NCBI GenBank assembly: GCA_045592125.1
Contig: JAZNUE010000023.1
Span: forward strand, 1-14,955
Length of the DNA stretch: 14,955 nt
Reading direction: 5' to 3'
Origin: HGM04593 sp045592125
Lineage (GTDB): Bacteria > Bacteroidota > Bacteroidia > Bacteroidales > Bacteroidaceae
Below, in pieces: positions 1 through 7,659 of the stretch (position 1 is its first letter; every line of letters begins with the position of its first letter). The translations under genes and the position numbers were made by a program. The notes below the pieces were generated by a model that saw nothing but the letters and a program-made list of their open reading frames with translations, was not told the origin of the DNA and searched no databases.

Positions 1-27
1 CTTTTTCATAAACAATTAAATTTAAAG

Positions 28-234
28 TTAGTTATATTTATTATACACCTCAAGCAGAAACTGAGACATAAAAAACGTGGACAACATTACATTATCCACT
101 AATGAGGTTTTGGCGTACCCGGAAGATATTATGCTAGTTGCCCACGCTGCATACAGCGCGGACATCAACTTTGCCACTATTCTTCCATTTGATTTAACCG
201 CCAAGTTTAACAAGGCTACGCCCTGCCGGAGCAA
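28..234 (-). CDS. Doubtful small ORF, unknown function
   Basis: A 68-codon open frame that begins with TTG; the frame has no upstream ATG before a stop, and the first internal ATG is at residue 24. The middle (about residues 24-56) is fairly hydrophobic and could form one membrane-associated helix, but no known family is recognised. A promoter-like TATCTTTG on the same strand (312-319) lies upstream, and a small perfect hairpin (230-244, arms GGAGCA/TGCTCC) sits over the proposed start, which argues against easy initiation there. Seen: open frame only. Inference: it may be a real small protein, a gene remnant, or chance. Confidence is low. Confidence 0.2.
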   Translation of the reverse strand: MLRQGVALLNLAVKSNGRIVAKLMSALYAAWATSIISSGYAKTSLVDNVMLSTFFMSQFLLEVYNKYN

Positions 235-311
235 AATGCTCCCATCAGTAAGATAGTAAAGTTAATGCGCTATGTTTTAATATGTCATAACCACACAATA
301 TGGCTACATTG

Positions 312-319
312 CAAAGATA
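312..319 (-). promoter_or_regulatory. Possible -7 promoter box (TATCTTTG)
   Basis: On the minus strand this reads TATCTTTG, a full match to the Bacteroidota -7 consensus TAnnTTTG. No TTG is found 19-21 bases upstream; that stretch is almost pure A/T. If active it would transcribe leftward through 1-305, the only candidate product being the doubtful ORF at 28-234. Confidence 0.3.
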
Positions 320-349
320 ATTATTTATTATTAATTATAAAATTATATA

Positions 350-384
350 TAAAAAAAGAAATGGCTCAAGCCGAGACCTGAACC
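350..384 (-). terminator. Rho-independent terminator of the fprA operon
   Basis: On the minus strand, 30 bases after the fprA stop, arms at 384-375 and 372-363 form a stem of about 8-10 pairs (GGTTCAGG... against ...TTGAGCC, with G-U pairs) followed by ATTTCTTTTTTT. This is the normal shape of an intrinsic terminator and closes the leftward run of six genes. Confidence 0.7.
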
Positions 385-413
385 ATTCATCTTTATGTCA
401 GCTTAAAAAAGCA

Positions 414-1580
414 TTACAAACTGCTACTCAACAACTCATATGCCAACTGTTCCATAACGGGCAAATCGTTCTCTTTCATTCGAGAACGGATTGTCACCAT
501 AGGTTCTACAATTGCAATATTCTTCATACCCTCGAGCATTAAACGCATTACACGGCCGGCCGTGGGTGCCCACGAGCCGTTCTCCACTATCGCCACCTTG
601 CGTTTCTGGTAGTTCTTAAGCTTGAGATGATGCAGAAAATCGTGCATAGGCGGGAAGACATCGGCATCGTACGAAGCAGCGCACACAACCATATGGCTGT
701 AGCGGAAAGCATCCTCAACAGCCTCGGCCATGTCGCAGCGCGAAAGGTCAGTGACAACAACCTTCGGAGCGCCCTTTTCACGCAGTATATCGGCCAGGCG
801 GCCCGCCGCGGCCGCTGTGCCGCCATGGATTGAGGCATATGCGACAAGCACACCCTCGGTTTCTGGCTCATACTTGCTCCAGGTGTCGTAAAGGCCTATG
901 TAATGGCCAAGGTTCTCTGTGAGCACTGGACCATGAAGCGGACAGATTGTCCTTATGTCAAGCGTTGCAGCCTTCTTCAGTAGCGCCTGCACCTGGTTGC
1001 CGTATTTGCCGCAGATGTTTATGTAGTAGCGGCGTGCCTCGCAGTCCCATGGGCCTTCATTGCACAAGGCGCCGAACTTGCCGAACGCGTCGGCCGAGAA
1101 GAGAACCTTCTCGCTCTGCTCATAGGATACCATGACTTCAGGCCAGTGCACCATAGGAGCGACAAAGAACTGCAGCGTATGGCTGCCAAGAGAAAGGGTG
1201 TCTCCCTCCTTCACTGCTATAATACGGTTGCCGAAGTCCACTGAGGCAAAGAACTGGGGCAACATTTTCACTGCGGCCGCAGTTGCCACAACCTGAACAG
1301 CGGGAAACTCTTCCATCACCTCGGCTATGAGCGCGGCATGGTCGGGTTCAAGGTGCTGCACCACAAGATAATCGGGAGTGCGGCCATCAAGCGCAGCACG
1401 CACGTTGCTCCACCACTCTGCACCCTTGCGTGCGTCGGCGGTGTCCATAATTGCGACCTTTTCATCAAGGATTATGTATGAATTGTACGCCATGCCCTCG
1501 GGCACAATATACTGGCTCTCAAAGAGGTCGATATCAAGGTCGTCTACACCTACATATTTAATGGATGATGTTATTTCCAT
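414..1580 (-). CDS. fprA: Flavodiiron protein (FprA family A-type flavoprotein)
   Basis: A 388-residue cytoplasmic flavodiiron protein, which reduces O2 to water and/or NO to N2O using electrons passed through FMN; in anaerobes this protects against oxygen or nitric oxide. The N-terminal half is a metallo-beta-lactamase-fold diiron domain with all expected ligands visible: H76-x-E78-x-D80 (in HLEPDH), H145 (MVHWPE), D164 (FSADAFG) and H216 (PLHGP). The C-terminal half (from about residue 245) is a flavodoxin domain with a phosphate-binding loop YASIHGGTAAAAG at 248-260. The length is usual for the short class with no fused rubredoxin domain, so a separate electron donor is needed. It starts 17 bases after lemA ends and is the last gene before a terminator, so it probably shares an operon with lemA. 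O2 versus NO preference cannot be read from the sequence. Confidence 0.95.
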   Translation of the reverse strand: MEITSSIKYVGVDDLDIDLFESQYIVPEGMAYNSYIILDEKVAIMDTADARKGAEWWSNVRAALDGRTPDYLVVQHLEPDHAALIAEVMEEFPAVQVVATAAAVKMLPQFFASVDFGNRIIAVKEGDTLSLGSHTLQFFVAPMVHWPEVMVSYEQSEKVLFSADAFGKFGALCNEGPWDCEARRYYINICGKYGNQVQALLKKAATLDIRTICPLHGPVLTENLGHYIGLYDTWSKYEPETEGVLVAYASIHGGTAAAAGRLADILREKGAPKVVVTDLSRCDMAEAVEDAFRYSHMVVCAASYDADVFPPMHDFLHHLKLKNYQKRKVAIVENGSWAPTAGRVMRLMLEGMKNIAIVEPMVTIRSRMKENDLPVMEQLAYELLSSSL

Positions 1581-1597
1581 ATAGTATCTGTTATTTG

Positions 1598-2179
1598 TTA
1601 AAACTGTACAACAGGAGCACTCTCGGCACCCTCCTGAGCCTCAAAATAGGGGCGTTTCTCAAAGCCGAACATCCCAGCAAGGATATTGCGCGGGAATGTG
1701 CGTATTGAGGTGTTATAGGCCTTGGCCACATCGTTGAAGCTGCGGCGCTCCACGCTTATGCGGTTCTCTGTGCCCTCGAGCTGCGCCTGCAGTTCAAGGA
1801 AGTTCTGGTTCGCCTTAAGGTCGGGGTAGGCCTCGGCAACTGCAAGCAAGCGTCCAAGTGCTGCACCCACCTCGCCCTGAGACTTCTGGTACTGCTGCAG
1901 CATTTCGGGTGTCATGTTATCGGCATCTACCGTTACCTGCGTCGCGCGGGCGCGGGCCGACATTACAGCATCGAGCGTCTCTTTCTCATGCGCCGCATAG
2001 CCCTTTACGGTGTTCACCAGGTTAGGTATCAGGTCGGTACGGCGCTGGTACTGGTTCTCTACATTGCTCCATGCTGTGCTTACTGCCTCATCGGCCTTCA
2101 CCATTCCATTATAGCCAGTTACGCCCCACACGGCAACAACTGCCACAATTACAATAATAATGATTGTTGACTTTTTCAT
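1598..2179 (-). CDS. lemA: LemA family membrane protein
   Basis: A 193-residue LemA family protein. Residues 1-3 are MKK, followed by one N-terminal transmembrane segment (about 4-22); the rest is predicted largely helical and outside the membrane. Family signatures include the stretch around residues 38-60 (TAWSNVENQYQRRTDLIPNL, then VNTVKGY), the YPDLKANQNF segment and FNDVAKAYN near residues 147-155. The biochemical role of LemA is not settled; family members recur beside TPM-domain proteins in many bacteria, as here. It lies 36 bases after the TPM gene and 17 bases before fprA on the same strand, consistent with one transcript. The start codon ATG at 2179 gives the expected short basic n-region before the membrane helix. 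Confidence 0.93.
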   Translation of the reverse strand: MKKSTIIIIVIVAVVAVWGVTGYNGMVKADEAVSTAWSNVENQYQRRTDLIPNLVNTVKGYAAHEKETLDAVMSARARATQVTVDADNMTPEMLQQYQKSQGEVGAALGRLLAVAEAYPDLKANQNFLELQAQLEGTENRISVERRSFNDVAKAYNTSIRTFPRNILAGMFGFEKRPYFEAQEGAESAPVVQF

Positions 2180-2215
2180 ATCTAAAATTTATTTGTTATA
2201 ACTATTTCCTATTTC

Positions 2216-3121
2216 TCAAAAACGGCTGCCGGCACCACCGCCACCAAAACTGCCGCCGCCAAAGCTTCCACCGCTAAAGCTTCCACCGCTAAAACCGCCG
2301 CCGCGGCCAAAGCCGCCACCGCCGGAAATCATTCCTCCGCGCGTGCCGCTGCTGCGGGTATCAGGCGTACTCTCCTTCCGTGTAAACGAGTGCCCGCAAT
2401 CCTTGCAGGTGTATGTTATCTCACGCACAATATAGCCGTTAGCACGCTCCACTATACGCGAGCCGGTGCGCTGTATATTATGCTTATGGCATTTAGGGCA
2501 ACGGCTGCTGTACCACACTGCAAACGATATTATCCCTATGCCAAGAAAGATAAATACCAGGAATGCTATAAGTGCGGCCACGTCGCCATCATCATCATCC
2601 TCAAGGTTCTCCATAGAACCATCGAGCACTCCGCACACGGCACGCATGCCCTCTACCATTCCTGTATCCCAGTCGTCATGGGCAAAGCGCTCCACCATGT
2701 AGCGCTGCTGTATGCGCTTGCATATGGCGTCGGGCAGCACGCCTTCAAGGCCGTAGCCTGTAGCGAACTGCACGCAGCGCTCGTCGGTCGAAAGCAGCAC
2801 GACAAGGCCATTGTCGCGCCCTTTCTGCCCCACGCCGTTCTCCAGTCCCAAACGATGGGCAAAATCAAAGCAATCGCCGCCCTCAATACCAGTGAGCACA
2901 GCCACCAGCACCTGAATGCCGGTCTGCTCCTCAAGACTGAACAGCATGCTGTCGATTGCGGCAACCGATGACGGCGATAGAATGCCGTCGGGGTTGCTTG
3001 CATAGCGGGTGCGGTCCTGAAGGTGCACCATAGGCACCTCGCTGACCTTATATACCTTTGCTTCTGCAACCGGAAAGGCCACAAGCATAAGGAACAACAC
3101 ACCCAATATTCTGTCTTTCAT
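2216..3121 (-). CDS. TPM domain membrane protein with zinc ribbon and Gly-rich tail
   Basis: A 301-residue envelope protein of the TPM (YgcG-like) group. In order: signal peptide (about 1-21), TPM domain (about 36-160, with DGILSPSSVAAID at 45-57, DNGLVVLLS at 103-111 and the GYGLEGVLPD turn at 122-131), an acidic linker EDDDDGD (174-180), one transmembrane helix (about 181-204), a zinc-ribbon-like pair CPKC (208-211) and CKDC (239-242), and a Gly/Ser/Phe-rich tail (about 262-301) ending GAGSRF. TPM domains face the periplasm; in plants the relative TLP18.3 is an acid phosphatase linked to photosystem repair, but the bacterial role is unproved. The gene starts 4 bases after the GH123-like gene ends and is followed by lemA, its usual partner. 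The zinc ribbon would face the cytoplasm. A 15-base tandem repeat lies in the tail. Confidence 0.9.
   Translation of the reverse strand: MKDRILGVLFLMLVAFPVAEAKVYKVSEVPMVHLQDRTRYASNPDGILSPSSVAAIDSMLFSLEEQTGIQVLVAVLTGIEGGDCFDFAHRLGLENGVGQKGRDNGLVVLLSTDERCVQFATGYGLEGVLPDAICKRIQQRYMVERFAHDDWDTGMVEGMRAVCGVLDGSMENLEDDDDGDVAALIAFLVFIFLGIGIISFAVWYSSRCPKCHKHNIQRTGSRIVERANGYIVREITYTCKDCGHSFTRKESTPDTRSSGTRGGMISGGGGFGRGGGFSGGSFSGGSFGGGSFGGGGAGSRF
2264..2293 (-). repeat. 15-bp perfect tandem repeat in the TPM gene tail
   Basis: GCTTCCACCGCTAAA occurs twice head to tail (2264-2278 and 2279-2293) inside the codons of the Gly/Ser-rich tail. As 15 is a multiple of three, gain or loss of a unit would change tail length by five residues without breaking the frame. 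Confidence 0.85.
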
Positions 3122-3125
3122 TTAT

Positions 3126-4805
3126 TTACATTTTATTCAATGCGTTACGGAAACCGTTCACCATCTCCTCGCTCTCATCGGCAATTCTCTTAACGTCAAT
3201 GCTCTTGAGGAGTTTCTTCAACGCCTTCACACGCGACCTGTTACCGTTGGTCTCAGCCTCGGCAAGCAGAATCTTGTACTTCTCGAACTGTTGGATACCT
3301 TGTACAAGGCGCTCCCAACGTATTGAGCTGAGACTGAACGGGTAGATTACATATGTATCGCCCGCCGGCCATGCTGTAAAACGCGAGTCCTCTTCGGGAG
3401 TGATTGTCCAGCTGTTGTATGCCCAGCGCAGGTAACCGTCAAGGTCCTTTGCAAGCGCCTCAAGGGCAATGAATTCCGCGTCGGCAGGGTCGCTGAACGT
3501 GAAGAGGTTGGGATATTCGGCACTGCAGCAGGTATAGTAGGTAGAGACCTTGCCCTGCGCCCTGCGGCTTGCAATGAGTTCCGGGGTATATGCGCCATAA
3601 GCAAAAATATCAAGGCAATAGTCGAATATCTCGGGCTCAATTTCAGGATGATAGTTACCCGCCATTGAAATTTTCATACCGGGAGCATACTCCTTGATAA
3701 CCTTTATTGCCGCCTGCATTTGCTGAAGGCTGCGCTCGTCCATTGAGATAAATGTCTTTTCGAACCACCCTTTCTCCTTGAGGTGAGCAGCAAAGGCGCT
3801 GAGCATTCCGCCCCAGAATTGCGCATAGGCCTCATCGCCGGGTGCACAATTGATATGCTTGTGCGAATGGGTCGCCTGGTCGTAATAGCGGAAAGAAAGT
3901 TTCCACGGAATCATTGAGAAACAGGTAATTTCCTTGTCAATGCCACACTCCATCATGAACTCCACCCAACGGTCAAAGATAGTGAAGTCGTAGAGCCAGG
4001 TGCCGTCGGCCTTCTTTATCCAAGTAACCATGCTGCCGAAGGGGTCAAATGTCTGGCCGTCCCACGGGCGGTCGATGAGCGTTGCCGTTATTGCCTTCTG
4101 GCCTGCAGCCGCAAGCTTGAGCATATATGGGCGCAGCACATCAAAGTGCTCCTTGCTCCACAGCCCAACATTGTGAACACGTGCTACAGCATACGGGTTC
4201 TGCCACAAATCGAGGTGGAACTTCCACTCTTTAGGCTGCGGCAACGTGCGGTCGAGGACCTTCACTGTGTAATTATGTCTTGTTGTCTTTCCCTCACATG
4301 TAAGTTCAACAAAGCCTTTATATGTTCCGGCCTTTACATCCTGCGGAACCTGTACGGTAAACCACAAGCCGCGATAGCCACCCATTGGAACAATCGTCGG
4401 GTTAGTGCCGGTTATACGGTCGGCAACAAGATTCTCGCCATAGGCATCGACCTCATGCTTGCCACAGCCTGTAAAACGGTCCGTGATGACTGGCTGCACG
4501 AAACCGCCAACGACATTTGTGGCAGGAATCACGTTCTTGCCGTTCTTGAGTTCGCTAAAGCGGTAACTTACCTCCCTGTCATTTCTGGGAGTAGTTGGGG
4601 TATCCTGACGGTTTGCCACAAGAACCTGAAAATTCACACGCTCGCCGCGCCACGCAACTGTGCTGTTGACACCACCATTGCGGACAGGAGTCTCAAAATC
4701 GACGGGATAACGTTCATCTATGCTACCCCATCTTGCAGTCACCTGTGCCAGCGAAGGCAATGCCATTGCAAGCACAAGCGCAAAAGAGAGTATCTTCCTT
4801 ATCAT
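3126..4805 (-). CDS. GH123-like (DUF4091) exported glycoside hydrolase
   Basis: A secreted protein of about 559 residues with a signal peptide (MIRKILSFALVLAMALPSLA). It has the GH123 layout: an N-terminal beta-sandwich-type domain (about residues 25-190) and a C-terminal TIM-barrel DUF4091/GH123 catalytic domain (about 195-510), followed by a charged helical end. The adjacent Asp-Glu pair expected for substrate-assisted catalysis is present as D356-E357 in the segment FISMDERSL. Characterised GH123 enzymes are beta-N-acetylgalactosaminidases acting on glycosphingolipid or related glycans; that substrate is inference here. It follows the calycin lipoprotein gene and precedes the TPM gene by 4 bases. 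Start choice: ATG at 4805 directly precedes the signal peptide. An in-frame ATG at 4838 overlaps the upstream stop as ATGA, but the 11 extra codons include AGA twice, unusual for this region, and look like an A-rich leader. Confidence 0.85.
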   Translation of the reverse strand: MIRKILSFALVLAMALPSLAQVTARWGSIDERYPVDFETPVRNGGVNSTVAWRGERVNFQVLVANRQDTPTTPRNDREVSYRFSELKNGKNVIPATNVVGGFVQPVITDRFTGCGKHEVDAYGENLVADRITGTNPTIVPMGGYRGLWFTVQVPQDVKAGTYKGFVELTCEGKTTRHNYTVKVLDRTLPQPKEWKFHLDLWQNPYAVARVHNVGLWSKEHFDVLRPYMLKLAAAGQKAITATLIDRPWDGQTFDPFGSMVTWIKKADGTWLYDFTIFDRWVEFMMECGIDKEITCFSMIPWKLSFRYYDQATHSHKHINCAPGDEAYAQFWGGMLSAFAAHLKEKGWFEKTFISMDERSLQQMQAAIKVIKEYAPGMKISMAGNYHPEIEPEIFDYCLDIFAYGAYTPELIASRRAQGKVSTYYTCCSAEYPNLFTFSDPADAEFIALEALAKDLDGYLRWAYNSWTITPEEDSRFTAWPAGDTYVIYPFSLSSIRWERLVQGIQQFEKYKILLAEAETNGNRSRVKALKKLLKSIDVKRIADESEEMVNGFRNALNKM

Positions 4806-4834
4806 GATTATTCTGTTATATACGTTTCTTGAAA

Positions 4835-5332
4835 TCATTCAGCAACTTCCGTTCCGGAGAACTCAAACTCCATGCCTGCCACATGAGGAGCAAGCGAATC
4901 GGCCATTTTGGCATTAAAAAGCAACTCATTGCCGATGATAGTACCGTACAGCATTGCAAATTTATAATCAGTGTTTGGAACAGTGTCGGTATTCATGAAA
5001 GGAATCACATTTTCAGCCTTGAAGACAAGATTGTTCTCGGCAGCAAGAAAAGGAATATCCTTAAGTGTTACATCAATAAAATAACGCATCCCCGCTGCAA
5101 ATTTCACATCATTGAGAACTACATCCACGGTTGAATCATTCTTGGTTACGCTGACAACAGGTTCCATTACAAAATAGTCCGATTCGCTACCTGATGTAAT
5201 GTCACCGGCCTTGAGCTTGCCTTTATAACTTACCGTTATGGACGTGGCCGGGTCCTTTACTTCAGGGGTATCATCATTTGTACAAGCCATAAACAGCATT
5301 GGAATTGCAAGAAAAGAGATAAATTTTTTCAT
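4835..5332 (-). CDS. Calycin-like domain lipoprotein
   Basis: A 165-residue lipoprotein. Residues 1-16 are a lipoprotein signal peptide and C17 (in LFMAC) is the likely lipidated cysteine, followed by TNDD, the sort of acidic stretch seen on surface-exposed lipoproteins of this phylum. The mature part is beta-rich, beginning with a strand like ITVSYKGKLKAGD, and resembles the calycin-like beta-barrel domain found in many Bacteroidales lipoproteins. The function is unknown; as a calycin it could bind a small ligand. It starts 6 bases after the TonB-dependent receptor ends, so the two are almost certainly co-transcribed, and the pairing suggests that it works with the receptor in ligand capture. 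The family call rests on general pattern and context, so it is less certain than the lipoprotein call. Confidence 0.8.
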   Translation of the reverse strand: MKKFISFLAIPMLFMACTNDDTPEVKDPATSITVSYKGKLKAGDITSGSESDYFVMEPVVSVTKNDSTVDVVLNDVKFAAGMRYFIDVTLKDIPFLAAENNLVFKAENVIPFMNTDTVPNTDYKFAMLYGTIIGNELLFNAKMADSLAPHVAGMEFEFSGTEVAE

Positions 5333-5338
5333 AAGCGT

Positions 5339-7561
5339 TTATTTTAAGTTCATATTGATTGAAATTCCGAATTGGATCGGTTTTCCCTGTGCAAAAAAGT
5401 CGTTTTCTATTGAGCGGAAATAGAATGTATTATATTGTCTATTAAGCAGATTCTTGCCCCACAACGAGGCACCGAAAATACCCTTTTCCCATGTAAGCGA
5501 TGCCGAAAGCAGGCCATAATGGCCCTGCGACAACGTATTCTCCTCATTCCAGTATATGCGTCCAATGCCCGTCCAGTTCACATTAAGGAGCATAAAGTTG
5601 GCAAAGGCCTTTGGCACTGGCAGACGGTACTCCACATTTGCCGACATCGTCTCGCGCGGGGCATAAGGAAGAATTTTACCCGAGTAGTCATTGCTGCCGC
5701 TCAGGTACTTCTTGAACTCGGCATGCGTGTAGCCATATCCAGCATTAAGCGTGAAGTCGCCTACACGATAGGCAATGGTTGCCTCAGCGCCGCAGCTGAA
5801 GGACTCTCCTGCATTGGACATCATGCGCCCCGTGCTCATGCCCGGAGGGAACACCGTCAGCTGCTGGTTGCGGCAGTCAATGTAGAATGCTGTTGCCGAG
5901 ATTTTGAGTGCGCCACTGCTAAGCGGCGAGAGATGAGCGCCAAGCTCATAGGTCCAGTTCGTTTCTGGCTCATACACTGTGGACGAAGCGTCACCGGATA
6001 TCGGATTGCCGATAAGTTCCTGAGCCATTTTGTCCTTAAGTATATCTGAAAACAACTGCGTATTGAAACCGCCAGCCTTGAAACCTTTACGCGCCGAGGC
6101 ATATACTGTACCCCAGTCCCTGCTGTAAGAGAGCGAAAAGCCCGGCAACAATCCAACGGCGTCGGCAACGTTGTCGCCAACGAATGACACATCAAGCGGC
6201 CTGAACTCCAGTTCCTTTTCCAATTTCCGGTACACCCGTGTACGGCAGTCATAATCCATTCTCGACCACTCATAGTCAAGACGCAGACCTGCCGAGAAAT
6301 CAAATCCGGCCCAACTGTAACCCAGCTGCAGATACGCTGCTGTGCCAAAAGAGGGAATAATGAAGTCATCCTCTATCGTGAAGTTATCATCACGGAACTG
6401 CAATGCGCTCCCCTTAGCCGGGACAAACCAATAATCGTTCGCATTCTTGAGTATAAGGTTATCTATGCCATACTGCTTGAATGTCACTGGCGCCGACATG
6501 CTGTTGTGCCTGAAGAAACCGAACAGGCCGGCCTGCCAGCTGAACGCACGCCCCTCTCTTGAACGCACTACAAGCTCCTGCGTCACGGAATGCTCATCCT
6601 GGAACTGCCCCATTGAGAAATAGTCGAGCGGCAGGAAGTCATTGTCAATGCGCATTCCATCACTCATGAACTGGTAGCCTGTTGTAGAGGAGAGTGTAAA
6701 CGAATCGAAGAAACGCTTCACCACCATGCCGTTGCCCACCGTGAAACGGCGGTAGCGGCAAGGGTCGTTGTAGGCAACAGGCGCAAGGACGCCGTTGCTG
6801 TAGTTCCTGTAGGCCCAGCCGCCCTCATAGGTATAGCCAAGGGTGAACGTATTGTCAATGCTCCAGCCGCTGGAAGGCAGCCACTGCAGGCGCAGGCGCA
6901 TTGCGGCATTGTCGCCCCCGTCGCACTTTTCTCCACGTTCGCGGTTCATGAAATACCCGTCGCTATGGCCATAGAACACGCTTGCCGACCAGCCGAAATC
7001 CTTGGTTGGGGCAGCGTAATGCGACGCCTTGAAACGGACATGGTTCTCATTGCCGTACTCAAGCGATATTCTCTTGCCTTGGAAATGCAACGGAGAAAGC
7101 GTGTAGACATTGATTGCACCGCCCGATGCGTTGCGACCGTAGAGAGCACTCTGGGCACCACGCACAATCTGCACCCTGTCAATGTCAAAAAGGTCAAGGT
7201 CATAATTATTCTTGTTCATCACCGGGCGCTCGTCGATGTTCATACCCATAACGGGCTGGTCGATACGCGAACCGAAACCGCGGACATATATCGACGAAGT
7301 CATGCGTGAACCGTAATCGGGCTGATAAAAATTGGGAGCCAGCGCCGACAGTTCCTTTATACTGTTCACATGAAGATTCTCAAGTTCGGCACGGGATACG
7401 GTTGTAGCGGAATATGCCCCCTTGCCATCACTTTCCGGCATTTTGATGGGAGCGACAATGCTCACCTCCTCAAGCACAACGGAATCGGCCCATTCAAGAC
7501 CAGGCATGGCAAGCAGTGCTAATATTGCTATTATAGTGTTCAATATTCTATCGTATATCAA
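5339..7561 (-). CDS. TonB-dependent outer-membrane receptor
   Basis: A 740-residue TonB-dependent receptor that would import a ligand across the outer membrane using energy from TonB-ExbBD. In order: signal peptide (about 1-25), a TonB-box-like stretch near DSVVLEEVSIVA (26-37), a plug domain (about 45-155) with IYVRGFGSRIDQPVMGMNID (91-110), the VQIVRGAQSALYGRNASGGA segment (130-149), and a long beta-barrel with alternating aromatic strands to the C-terminus. It lacks the N-terminal carboxypeptidase-like domain of SusC-type receptors, and no SusD gene is nearby, so it is closer to siderophore, haem or vitamin receptors; the ligand is unknown. The start is TTG at 7561: no ATG lies upstream in frame, and the first ATG (residue 19) would remove the signal peptide. 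It is the first gene of the leftward run. Confidence 0.93.
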   Translation of the reverse strand: MIYDRILNTIIAILALLAMPGLEWADSVVLEEVSIVAPIKMPESDGKGAYSATTVSRAELENLHVNSIKELSALAPNFYQPDYGSRMTSSIYVRGFGSRIDQPVMGMNIDERPVMNKNNYDLDLFDIDRVQIVRGAQSALYGRNASGGAINVYTLSPLHFQGKRISLEYGNENHVRFKASHYAAPTKDFGWSASVFYGHSDGYFMNRERGEKCDGGDNAAMRLRLQWLPSSGWSIDNTFTLGYTYEGGWAYRNYSNGVLAPVAYNDPCRYRRFTVGNGMVVKRFFDSFTLSSTTGYQFMSDGMRIDNDFLPLDYFSMGQFQDEHSVTQELVVRSREGRAFSWQAGLFGFFRHNSMSAPVTFKQYGIDNLILKNANDYWFVPAKGSALQFRDDNFTIEDDFIIPSFGTAAYLQLGYSWAGFDFSAGLRLDYEWSRMDYDCRTRVYRKLEKELEFRPLDVSFVGDNVADAVGLLPGFSLSYSRDWGTVYASARKGFKAGGFNTQLFSDILKDKMAQELIGNPISGDASSTVYEPETNWTYELGAHLSPLSSGALKISATAFYIDCRNQQLTVFPPGMSTGRMMSNAGESFSCGAEATIAYRVGDFTLNAGYGYTHAEFKKYLSGSNDYSGKILPYAPRETMSANVEYRLPVPKAFANFMLLNVNWTGIGRIYWNEENTLSQGHYGLLSASLTWEKGIFGASLWGKNLLNRQYNTFYFRSIENDFFAQGKPIQFGISINMNLK

Positions 7562-7575
7562 TAAAAATGAGAATG

Positions 7576-7605
7576 CAAAGATAGTAAAAAACTGCTTTTC
7601 AACAA
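7576..7605 (-). promoter_or_regulatory. Bacteroidota-type promoter of the TonB receptor operon
   Basis: On the minus strand: TTG (7605-7603), a 19-base spacer, then TATCTTTG (7583-7576), a full match to the -33/-7 consensus for the main sigma factor of this phylum. The -7 box ends only 14 bases before the TTG start codon at 7561, so the untranslated leader would be roughly ten bases or fewer. Confidence 0.75.
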
Positions 7606-7659
7606 GAGAAGAGCAGCCTATTAGCTTCGTTAAGCCAAATGGAATAAGCTTGAACAGAA

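Noticed and set aside
2390..2971. Plus-strand 193-codon ORF opposite the TPM gene
   Set aside because: Shadow frame of a well-supported gene; composition rich in His and Ala without any domain signature.
4146..4832. Plus-strand 228-codon ORF opposite the GH123-like gene
   Set aside because: Shadow frame; the opposite strand has a signal peptide, family motifs and operon spacing.
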